DNA from: Bacteroides sp.
GTDB lineage: Bacteria; Bacteroidota; Bacteroidia; Bacteroidales; Bacteroidaceae
Length of the DNA: 21,740 bases
Direction of reading: 5' to 3'
NCBI RefSeq assembly: GCF_030151085.1
Contig: NZ_JASLER010000071.1
Location: 1-21,740 of the forward strand
Shown here: piece by piece, positions 15,103 through 21,549 of the stretch
Layout of the letters: each line of letters opens with the position of its first letter
Position numbering within the stretch: position 1 is the first letter of the stretch
Notes under the pieces: model-generated
Database searches by the model: none
What the model was told of the DNA's origin: nothing
Seen by the model: the letters and a program-made list of their open reading frames with translations, nothing else
Translations under genes and position numbers: made by a program

Positions 15103-17340
15103 ATGAAAAAGGATTTATTGAAAGTTTCTATCCGGCAGAATGCCATTTATCTGCCTGAGGTAGAGAAAATGGAGGAGACAAAGTTGAAGCCTGCTACTAT
15201 TGCACTGGTAGCCCACTTGAAAAAGACTGGTTATGGCTTGACGGAGAAATTATTGTGGGCGGTAAACGGACTGACTCCTGCCGAACAACTGGAAATTCTG
15301 CAAATGATGAAAGAGGTCTTAGGGCTGAATTTGAATTGGGCTCCTTTGGTGAAAGGTTGGGACACTCCCACAGGTGAGTCGCGGTTTGACCACTGGGTTA
15401 CGTGGATTGCTAATCTGTTTCAAATAAAGAATGGTGTGAAGTTGCCTTGTGGACACATCATTCCGGACAATACTTTTCCCTTAGAAAGATATAACGGTTG
15501 TCCGTTCTGTGGTACTCCTTTTGAGATAGCGCATACAGAATATTTCGGTCAAGGGAGTAAACTGAAGATATTGGAACTTTGGCAATGCGCCGAGATAGAG
15601 CGTTTTTTCAAAGATTTGCTCGAATCGCATACTGCACTGGATGCCACACAGGTAGATAGCTTGAAAATATTGCTCCATGAGCTACCGTTGCCCGATGCAA
15701 GAATCGGTATGAAAGAGACTGTGATGCTGGTAGTGGATACATTAATCGAAAAGGGTGAGGAAGCGGAAGCACAAATCTGTTTCACTACTCCGAACGATGT
15801 TTTGCGCTATTTGTGGTACAAGAAAACTGGTTTCCTGCAAATTATAGAACCTAAAACAATGATTCGTAAGACAGGGCGAAACAATAACCATACATGTGGT
15901 GCATTAGCCAAAAGCCAAAAAGCAAAGGAGCAGAAACGAGAAGAACTGAAACTGAAATATACCCGTCGGGAATGCCGTATGGTAGCTGCTTGGTTGAATG
16001 ATTTGGATATGCCGGTTGCTAAGTGTTGTGAAATCATGCATCCTAAAAGAGAAATATGGGTAAGGATGATACGTGCTTTGCGTTTGGCCGAGTATGCACG
16101 TAAAGGAGGATTTGAAAAACTAAATGAACTGATGGATATGTTTTATAATGAGACATATACCGTTTGGCAGGGCAAAGTGGATGCCTATCGCCTGAAAGCT
16201 GATGCGGAGAGAACCTTTGCACTGTTGAAACAGCGTCCGGGTTTGTTTGCACGTTCTTTATTCGTCAATATGTTGTGGTTCGGACCGGAAGATACCTTGT
16301 CGGCTTTCAGAGAAGTAATGCATCTATTACCGGCACGCTTAATCCTTACGTTGGGTATGTATGCCGAGAGTTATTTCGATCCTGAACGAAAAAGATTGGT
16401 TAAGCCGTTAGGTGGTAACGCCAAGTTGATAGGGCATCATTATTTACTTGATATCTATTTGCCTGAACAATTGAAGGATATGTCAACTCAGGTAAAGAAA
16501 CTATGCGAAGAGGTTGTTACTGCCCGCTTTGCAAGGCTAACGACAGATAGCAAAAACATGTATATAGATCCGATATTGTTCCATATTCCGTTGTCCATAG
16601 GTGACCGTAACAGTACGATAAAGGATGCTTCTTGTGCTTTACAAGGAACACGTTTCCCGGTTGAAGGAAACAATGTCCGTCTCTTCATGCAGTGGGGAGC
16701 AGGGCTTCCTGCCCAGTATTTGGATATGGACTTGAGTTGCCACATCGCCCTGCCTTATAGTACGGAGGTATGTAGCTATTTTAAGTTACATGTTCCCGGT
16801 GCAAAGCACAGTGGAGATATTCAATATATTCCCGACAAGACAGGTACAGCGGAATATATTGAGCTTGATATAAAAGAACTGGATCGTATCGGTGCCCGCT
16901 ATGTGGCTTTTACTTGTAATGCTTACAGCAATGGGGCTATTGCTCCTAATCTGGTGGTGGGTTGGATGAATTCTGCCTATCCTATGACGATATCACAAAA
17001 GAACGGAGTGGCATACGACCCATCTTGCGTGCAACATCAGGTAAAGGTATCTCAAAGTATGATGAAGGGGCTTGTATTTGGAGTGCTGAAGGTGAAAGAA
17101 AGGGAAATTATATGGTTGGAAGTGCCTTTTGGCGGGCAGACCGTGACGACTCTGAATGCACAGACCATAGAAAACTATTTGGATAAACTGGATGCAAAGA
17201 CTTCTATAGGTGAATTATTGGTTATAAAAGCCAAAGCACAGCAGTTGGAAATAGTGGATACTCCTGAAGCAGATGAAGTCTATACACGTGAATGGGCTAT
17301 GAATAGTGCAGCCGTGAGCAAATTGCTGATTGGTGAGTGA
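15103..17340 (+). CDS. Large protein with RING-like zinc site and TerD-like C-terminal region
   Basis: 745 residues from the ATG at 15103; an ATG at 15169 (residue 23) has a better ribosome-binding site (GAGG) and may be the true start. Residues about 114-140 hold CGH-x14-C-P-F-C (Cys116, His118, Cys133, Cys136), a single-zinc RING-like site. The middle (about 280-480) is helical, with RRECRMVAAWLNDLDMP and KQRPGLFARSLF. From about 525 to 710 the pattern (DMDLSCHI, GAKHSGDI, YIELDIKELDRIGARYVAF, GLVFGVLKVKERE) looks like a TerD-type stress domain. From memory this resembles the MXAN_6230/SCO0854 RING protein family; no activity is established to my knowledge. No signal peptide, so cytoplasmic. 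It follows the tRNA-like RNA on the same strand and is followed by a strong terminator. Confidence 0.85.
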   Translation: MKKDLLKVSIRQNAIYLPEVEKMEETKLKPATIALVAHLKKTGYGLTEKLLWAVNGLTPAEQLEILQMMKEVLGLNLNWAPLVKGWDTPTGESRFDHWVTWIANLFQIKNGVKLPCGHIIPDNTFPLERYNGCPFCGTPFEIAHTEYFGQGSKLKILELWQCAEIERFFKDLLESHTALDATQVDSLKILLHELPLPDARIGMKETVMLVVDTLIEKGEEAEAQICFTTPNDVLRYLWYKKTGFLQIIEPKTMIRKTGRNNNHTCGALAKSQKAKEQKREELKLKYTRRECRMVAAWLNDLDMPVAKCCEIMHPKREIWVRMIRALRLAEYARKGGFEKLNELMDMFYNETYTVWQGKVDAYRLKADAERTFALLKQRPGLFARSLFVNMLWFGPEDTLSAFREVMHLLPARLILTLGMYAESYFDPERKRLVKPLGGNAKLIGHHYLLDIYLPEQLKDMSTQVKKLCEEVVTARFARLTTDSKNMYIDPILFHIPLSIGDRNSTIKDASCALQGTRFPVEGNNVRLFMQWGAGLPAQYLDMDLSCHIALPYSTEVCSYFKLHVPGAKHSGDIQYIPDKTGTAEYIELDIKELDRIGARYVAFTCNAYSNGAIAPNLVVGWMNSAYPMTISQKNGVAYDPSCVQHQVKVSQSMMKGLVFGVLKVKEREIIWLEVPFGGQTVTTLNAQTIENYLDKLDAKTSIGELLVIKAKAQQLEIVDTPEADEVYTREWAMNSAAVSKLLIGE

Positions 17341-17357
17341 AAGTTAATATCTTATAG

Positions 17358-17409
17358 TAGCAGTACAAGGTTAATATGCTTTTGTCAGGCATTTAATCTT
17401 ATACTGCTA
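17358..17409. terminator. Strong hairpin terminator after the RING/TerD gene
   Basis: Long stem: TAGCAGTA (17358-17365) with TACTGCTA (17402-17409), then AAGGTTAA with TTAATCTT (one G-U), then ATGC with GCAT around a 9-nt loop. The plus-strand tail TTTATGTTTT supports termination. It lies between convergent genes and probably serves both. Confidence 0.8.
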
Positions 17410-17417
17410 TTTATGTT

Positions 17418-17846
17418 TTACTGTTTCTTCAATATAAACCAGGATGCAAGTTCGCCAGTCACTTCCTTTTTATCTCCGTCAAGATGTGTCAGGGTATTTT
17501 CGCCTATCTTATAGTATTGTGGTTGGCCGTCTGTTGTCAATGTCAACATATTCCCCTCAATGGTATAAGTACCGGTTTCAGTGAAAGTGGCATCTTTACG
17601 ATCTATGTAGTCGGAAATGAGAGTGAAAGTCTTATCATTGTTGATCGTTAGGGTTGTATTTATCCCCGGACAGTCGGCAGCAGGAAATGTTCCCTTATAT
17701 GTGCCTGCAATATCTAATGAATTTTCGGCTGTATGCATATCTGCTACTTGGGTAGAATCGGCATTCGTCGACTGACTTGATTTAGGATTGTTGCCACAGG
17801 CAACCAAAATAAGGCATGAACATGCCAATATAAAGATCTTTTTCAT
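17418..17846 (-). CDS. NlpE-like lipoprotein (N-terminal NlpE domain only)
   Basis: 142 residues. Signal peptide with lipobox LVAC (Cys17), then a Ser/Thr/Asn-rich linker (about 18-45) and a small beta barrel: GTYKGTFPAADCPGINTTLTI, FTETGTYTIEGNMLTLT, YKIGENTLTHLDGD. This matches the N-terminal barrel of NlpE, an outer-membrane lipoprotein that reports envelope and copper stress in E. coli. The CxxC pair of E. coli NlpE reads AxxC here, and the C-terminal NlpE domain is absent, as in many Bacteroidetes homologues. It follows the ECF sigma gene with a 115-bp gap and has its own -7 box (TAGCTTTG, 17871-17878). Confidence 0.85.
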   Translation of the reverse strand: MKKIFILACSCLILVACGNNPKSSQSTNADSTQVADMHTAENSLDIAGTYKGTFPAADCPGINTTLTINNDKTFTLISDYIDRKDATFTETGTYTIEGNMLTLTTDGQPQYYKIGENTLTHLDGDKKEVTGELASWFILKKQ

Positions 17847-17870
17847 GATTCATCGTTTTAGTTTAGGCTG

Positions 17871-17878
17871 CAAAGCTA
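17871..17878 (-). promoter_or_regulatory. -7 box of the NlpE-like gene
   Basis: TAGCTTTG on the minus strand, 25 bp before the ATG. No clear -33 box. Confidence 0.45.
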
Positions 17879-17961
17879 ATCTTTTGTTATGAACATTGGT
17901 AGCTTAAAGATACAATTTTTCTTATTTGAAGCATGCGGACTTGTAAACCTGAGTAGTCAAC

Positions 17962-18513
17962 CTACAGCAATGACCATAGCAGGCATGAGATCGCTTGCCG
18001 TATTTCTTTCAAGGCCAGGCTCAGTTGACTTTCTACATTTCGTTTGGTAGTATTCAGCCTAATAGCAATTTCTTCGTTGCTTAATCCTTCGTTGCGGCTC
18101 AGTTTATAGATTTCTTTTCGCTGCTGCGGCATCTTTTCAACGGTATCATCGATCAGTATGCCAAGTTCGCGGGCTATCAGTTCCTCTTCTGAAGTTGAAC
18201 TGCATGTTTGGTTAGGAGTATTCTTTAAATAAGCATCCTCTACATGCTTATGTTTCAGGTAGTTGATTGCGGCATTTCTTGCAATGGTGTGCAAGTAAGC
18301 ATCAAATGATTTGGAAGTGTTTATAGAGCGATGGTTTATCCAAAGATTAACAAAGAGTTCTTCCGCCAGTTCTTCGGCGTCGGCTTCGGACTTGATATAA
18401 CTGTAGATAAATGTTTTGACTTTAGAGTAATAAGCAATGAAGACGGTTTCGAAGGCAGCATGATTGCCATGTTGCAAGGTTTCGAGTGTGGTTGTGTCTA
18501 CATTACTGTTCAT
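17962..18513 (-). CDS. ECF-type RNA polymerase sigma-70 factor
   Basis: 183 residues. Region 2 (about 22-90: DAEELAEELFVNLWINHRSIN, SFDAYLHTIARNAAINYLKHK) binds core polymerase and the -10 element. Region 4 (about 125-172: EKMPQQRKEIYKLSRNEGLSNEEIAIRLNTTKRNVESQLSLALK) binds the -35. Regions 1 and 3 are absent, as in ECF sigmas. In Bacteroidetes such genes usually sit directly upstream of fecR and a TonB receptor. Here the same-strand fecR is 4.5 kb downstream, separated by the NlpE-like gene and the WYL/tRNA-like/RING cassette. It is still the best candidate partner for that FecR (inference). No TAnnTTTG promoter is seen; GAAACACTT upstream is a partial match to the TTGAAAC box. Confidence 0.93.
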   Translation of the reverse strand: MNSNVDTTTLETLQHGNHAAFETVFIAYYSKVKTFIYSYIKSEADAEELAEELFVNLWINHRSINTSKSFDAYLHTIARNAAINYLKHKHVEDAYLKNTPNQTCSSTSEEELIARELGILIDDTVEKMPQQRKEIYKLSRNEGLSNEEIAIRLNTTKRNVESQLSLALKEIRQAISCLLWSLL

Positions 18514-18624
18514 ATCTTCCGGTCAGGGGATGTTAAGATGGAGACAAAAGAAGTAATTATTTAGTTTAGAAAAGTGTTTCGTTGGGAAAGATTAAGATGT
18601 ATCGTTAATTTTTTGCTAAAGAGA

Positions 18625-18657
18625 GGGCTACACCGTTTAGTGAAAATGGTGTAGCCC
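18625..18657. terminator. Terminator after the GNAT gene
   Basis: 10-bp perfect stem GGGCTACACC / GGTGTAGCCC, extended inward by four pairs including one G-U, with a 5-nt loop. On the minus strand it is followed by CTCTCTTT. It separates the GNAT gene from the sigma gene. Confidence 0.75.
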
Positions 18658-18687
18658 CTTTGGATGTATTTTTCTATATACTGGATT

Positions 18688-19206
18688 TTACATTTTAATT
18701 AACCCTGTAATTCCGTTTAGTGCTTCGAGCACTAATTCTTTTACCATTACGTATTCTGCTGGTAGACTTTCGTGGTTAATGCCATATAAATGAGTGAGTT
18801 TGTAGCCAAAACGCTGATAGTAATTAGGATCTCCAATTAAGAATGCCGAATCATACCCCATTGTCAGGGCAATACGTAATCCTTCTTTCATTAAGGCAGA
18901 ACCTGCACCAACACTACGGTATTCAAGTAGTACGGAGAGTGGAGCAACGAGTAGTGTATCATACCTGCTGCTATCAGGTTTCGTTACGTAAGTCTTTGTC
19001 AGCATTATATGCCCGATGATCTTACCGTCTTGCTCTGCTACTAAGTCTAGTTGGGGAATGTAGTTTTCGCCATTGCGCAGTCCTACAGCATAGTCTTGCT
19101 CGTCACCGTCACGGTGTTCTGCGGTTTCAAAGGCTGTTTTAATCAAGTCGTAAACTGTAGTATAATCCGCTTCTGTAATTTGTCTTACTATGAAATTCTT
19201 TTTCAT
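18688..19206 (-). CDS. GNAT-family N-acetyltransferase
   Basis: 172 residues from the ATG at 19206, preferred over one at 19281 because it opens MKKNFIVRQITEADY, the normal GNAT start, behind an AAAGAAG-type site. Motif A for acetyl-CoA pyrophosphate binding is present: PLSVLLEYRSVGAGSALMKEGL (R-x-x-G-x-G/A). The end, SAFLIGDPNYYQRFGYKL, is typical of the YhbS-like subgroup of GNATs. The acceptor substrate is unknown. It is a single-gene unit with a long (about 140 nt) structured leader and its own terminator. Confidence 0.9.
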   Translation of the reverse strand: MKKNFIVRQITEADYTTVYDLIKTAFETAEHRDGDEQDYAVGLRNGENYIPQLDLVAEQDGKIIGHIMLTKTYVTKPDSSRYDTLLVAPLSVLLEYRSVGAGSALMKEGLRIALTMGYDSAFLIGDPNYYQRFGYKLTHLYGINHESLPAEYVMVKELVLEALNGITGLIKM

Positions 19207-19250
19207 GATTTCTTCTTTATTAAATAATAAATATATGGATATAAAAATAT

Positions 19251-19276
19251 TGTTCGAGACAAGAATATGTCGAACA
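19251..19276. repeat. Inverted repeat in the GNAT leader
   Basis: TGTTCGA (19251-19257) and TCGAACA (19270-19276), 12-bp spacer, 45 bp before the GNAT start codon. Candidate operator or RNA hairpin. Confidence 0.4.
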
Positions 19277-19289
19277 TGCAAGAATAGAC

Positions 19290-19315
19290 CAGCCTGATTA
19301 CGAATAATCGGACTG
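19290..19315 (-). other. UUCG-loop hairpin in the GNAT leader
   Basis: On the minus strand, CAGTCCGATTA and TAATCAGGCTG pair around a TTCG tetraloop with a single mismatch and one G-U. It lies in the predicted 5' leader of the GNAT mRNA. Confidence 0.45.
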
Positions 19316-19354
19316 TATTACGCGGATATTTTAACGATTTGTAGTTTCACATGG

Positions 19355-19385
19355 CAAAGGTATGAAACTTTTTAGTAGAAACAAT
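19355..19385 (-). promoter_or_regulatory. Promoter of the GNAT gene
   Basis: Minus strand: ATTG (19382-19385), 19-bp spacer, TACCTTTG (19355-19362). It predicts a leader of about 140 nt that contains the two inverted repeats at 19251-19315. Confidence 0.65.
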
Positions 19386-19404
19386 ATTATACTTATACTA
19401 ATCG

Positions 19405-19539
19405 TTAATAGGTAATTCCTATCTTGACAGAAATGGAGTTGTGATCCAACTTCTCTGCAAACTCAGTAACCAATAGTGAATTCTCATATCTTTTCAGTCG
19501 TTCTAACTTCTGTAGTTCATATCCCAAGGCAAAAAAATA
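19405..19539 (-). pseudogene. Coding-like fragment in frame after the nitroreductase stop
   Basis: Directly after the TGA of the nitroreductase gene the same frame stays open for 44 codons to a TAA at 19405-19407. It reads like natural protein (YELQKLERLKRYENSL, LVTEFAEKLDHNSISVKIGITY) and has no ATG start. It may be the remnant 3' end of a lost gene or a former C-terminal extension; chance is not excluded. No family recognised. Confidence 0.3.
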
Positions 19540-20496
19540 TCAAATGAGTATTTTCTCTATTTCTTTGCGGGGTGAATAAGGGGCGGGTTTTGCATAGCCT
19601 ATTCTTAATAGAATTGTAGGATACTCAGCATTGACGGAAAGAGCGCTTTGCAGTTTGGGAACCAATGTTTCTACTTCACAAGGTTGGTTCATAAAGGCGC
19701 AACTGATTCCTTCTTCAGTGAGTTTAAGCAAGAAGCGTTGTAAAGTACGTCCAGAATTAATCCACTCTTTGAAGGTATTTGCGCAGGCAGTGAATACTAC
19801 CAGATGTGAAGAAGAATCTATTTTCTTTATATCGGATTTATTCTGTGGATTTGGTTTTAGAAACATGCTAACTATAGGCTTGGCAATACACTGAGGAAGT
19901 GCCGGACTTCCGAAAACCTGGTAACTCAAACCGTCTTGTGTCCTTTCTACCTGCTTGGTATTAAATCGCATCCAAGAGAGTAATTCCGTTTTGAAGGGCT
20001 TATCATTCATTTGAATTTTATTCCCTTCCTTGATATATTCTTTGATCGTTTGAGCGATTGCATTCTCTTTTTCGAAAATGTAAAGCTGTACTTTAGTTTC
20101 TTTACGAATGGACTTTATTTTCTCCAACGTCTCTTCTGATATTCGTTTTCCGTTGTAAAGGTCACGGTTGGTTTGACGCTTTTCTATTTGAGCAAATAGG
20201 GGATTATCCTGAATACCGGATGCTCGAATAAGGTTGATTGTTATTCTCTTTGGATAACAAGAGTTGATTTGTGCTTTGTAACCTAAGTGTTCGGATGCAA
20301 TAAATAAGTTCTCTACTGCACACCCAAGGCTAATGAACAGTTCCCTATTGTCGGGGTCGACAACAGGAAGTGCCACCTTGTAGTTTGGTAGAATCGTAAT
20401 TTCATCATCGGAAATACGGAAGCGCCATGGTTGCGTATTATGCCCGGATGGAGCTTTAGAGGCAAGGCGTACTATCTCCCAAAAGTCATTATTCAT
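19540..20496 (-). CDS. Acg-type nitroreductase-family FMN-binding oxidoreductase
   Basis: 318 residues from the ATG at 20496. This start gives an 8-bp overlap with the TetR gene (ATGAATAA) and is preferred over one at 20523. The N-terminal motif ASKAPSGHNTQPWRF is the FMN-phosphate site of the nitroreductase fold, and the later NTFKEWINSGRTLQRFLLKLTEEGISCAFMNQPCE matches the second half of Acg-like proteins, where two nitroreductase units are fused. Length fits that family (about 320-330). Members bind FMN, but some cannot turn over substrates and may store flavin. Co-transcribed with and probably controlled by the TetR regulator (inference). Confidence 0.88.
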   Translation of the reverse strand: MNNDFWEIVRLASKAPSGHNTQPWRFRISDDEITILPNYKVALPVVDPDNRELFISLGCAVENLFIASEHLGYKAQINSCYPKRITINLIRASGIQDNPLFAQIEKRQTNRDLYNGKRISEETLEKIKSIRKETKVQLYIFEKENAIAQTIKEYIKEGNKIQMNDKPFKTELLSWMRFNTKQVERTQDGLSYQVFGSPALPQCIAKPIVSMFLKPNPQNKSDIKKIDSSSHLVVFTACANTFKEWINSGRTLQRFLLKLTEEGISCAFMNQPCEVETLVPKLQSALSVNAEYPTILLRIGYAKPAPYSPRKEIEKILI

Positions 20497-21109
20497 AATT
20501 TTCTGCTTTAAAATATTTATCAATCAATGTATTTATTCCTTCGCTGATTTGTTCCCAACCGGAGTTTTCATTAATAGCGATTCCATTGAATACCGGACAA
20601 AACTCTTCGAGCATCACCAAGTAGGTAATGGAAGCAGTCAGCATGGAAGCCATTACTGCTATTTCTCTTTGGGGTAGACCGGTTAACTCGCATACTTTTT
20701 CTACAAGATTGATGCCGACTTTCTCCCTCTGTTCTCTTAATTGGGCAATCATCTCATTATTGCAGGATAATTCCCACCGATAGAGCCTTTTCGCAGTAGG
20801 ATTATTGCGTAATTGTTCTATCTGATTTTGAAATGTATGTTTAAGAAATACGGGCAATTCTTCCCGATTTGGAAAGTCGAGTGGAAAATTAATCCAGAAG
20901 TCATGTTGCCTTATATAGGTAGCAATAAGCCCTTCTACCGAACCGAAATAGCGATATATCAGTATCTTCGATACACCGGACTGAGCAGCCACTGCATTAA
21001 TGCCGATTTTCTCGAATCCGTTTTCTGCAATCATCTCGCCGATAGTATTTACTAGTCGTCTCTCTGTGGCTTCTCTATCTCTTTCTGCCAGAATGCTTTT
21101 CTCTTTCAT
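20489..21109 (-). CDS. TetR-family transcriptional regulator
   Basis: 206 residues from the ATG at 21109. The longer frame from 21160 is rejected because the promoter -7 box (21134-21141) lies between the two ATGs. The N-terminal DNA-binding domain is clear: TERRLVNTIGEMIAENGFEKIGINAVAAQSGVSKILIYRYFGS (about 14-58), with the HTH at about 36-56. The rest is an all-helical ligand and dimer domain that is not recognisable by sequence. It forms an operon with the nitroreductase by an 8-bp overlap. Two matching palindromes around its own -7 box suggest autorepression. Confidence 0.92.
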   Translation of the reverse strand: MKEKSILAERDREATERRLVNTIGEMIAENGFEKIGINAVAAQSGVSKILIYRYFGSVEGLIATYIRQHDFWINFPLDFPNREELPVFLKHTFQNQIEQLRNNPTAKRLYRWELSCNNEMIAQLREQREKVGINLVEKVCELTGLPQREIAVMASMLTASITYLVMLEEFCPVFNGIAINENSGWEQISEGINTLIDKYFKAENYE

Positions 21110-21117
21110 ATTACTAA

Positions 21118-21135
21118 TGTTACTATTCGGGAACA
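21118..21135. promoter_or_regulatory. TetR operator candidate O1
   Basis: TGTTACTATTCGGGAACA: an 18-bp imperfect palindrome (TGTTAC-N6-GGAACA) over the expected transcription start. Confidence 0.6.
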
Positions 21136-21164
21136 AATATATGTTACTTGTTGGAAACATACAA
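21134..21164 (-). promoter_or_regulatory. Promoter of the TetR-nitroreductase operon
   Basis: Minus strand: TTGT (21161-21164), 19-bp spacer, TATATTTG (21134-21141). The start of the RNA would be about 20 nt before the ATG at 21109. Confidence 0.78.
21142..21159. promoter_or_regulatory. TetR operator candidate O2
   Basis: TGTTACTTGTTGGAAACA: same half-sites as O1 (TGTTAC-N6-GAAACA), 24 bp away, lying exactly in the spacer between the -33 and -7 boxes. Over 20 bp the two operators agree at 15 positions. Confidence 0.6.
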
Positions 21165-21240
21165 GTGAATCAGAAGAAAAATACAGAAAAAGTGCATTTA
21201 TACTTTGTACGGTTACTTTTTGTGCATTTCTGATAGGGTA

Positions 21241-21319
21241 TGAGTGAAATAAGAAATGCATAATCTTTACAAATAAGTTTGAAAAAGCTTCGCTGGAAAA
21301 AGAGTTCTTATTTCACTCA
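21241..21319. repeat. 15-bp perfect inverted repeat
   Basis: TGAGTGAAATAAGAA (21241-21255) and its reverse complement (21305-21319) enclose 49 bp. The right arm runs into the palindromic array that follows. Confidence 0.75.
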
Positions 21320-21396
21320 CTGAATGAACCTGATTCAGTCAGGGACTGAAAGGCTTTCACTCAGGAACTGAATGCCTTTCAGTCCCTGAGTCATTG
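21311..21396. repeat. Array of four ~21-bp palindromic units
   Basis: Units begin at 21311, 21334, 21355 and 21377 and share TTTCA-C/G-TC and ACTGAA cores. The middle part forms one large hairpin: 16 perfect pairs (21339-21354 with 21374-21389) plus four inner pairs. A smaller one (ACTGAAT / ATTCAGT, 21319-21339) lies next to it. No unique spacers, so not a CRISPR array. Confidence 0.65.
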
Positions 21397-21549
21397 TACC
21401 CCCTCTCAGAAGGTGTTCTGGATAGGGTGAAAAAAAAGACGACTGATATAAATGAAGACGGTAAAATAATTGCACTTTTCACGAATGTGCTTTATTCATT
21501 TCTTTAGGATTTTGAAGTAATTTGAAGTAAATGAAAGTCTAGCGCAGCC

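Larger units (their letters stand above)
21165..21549. other. Non-coding, repeat-rich region
   Basis: I see no gene here. It holds a direct repeat GTGCATTT (21192-21199, 21222-21229), the inverted repeats listed separately, and a tandem duplication TTTGAAGTAA (21511-21520, 21521-21530). Confidence 0.6.

Noticed and set aside
14913..15158. 81-codon plus-strand open frame over the tRNA-like RNA
   Set aside because: It runs through the T arm and acceptor stem, is not protein-like, and overlaps the start of the RING/TerD gene out of frame.
21311..21396. CRISPR array
   Set aside because: Units are contiguous and imperfect, with no spacers, leader or cas genes.
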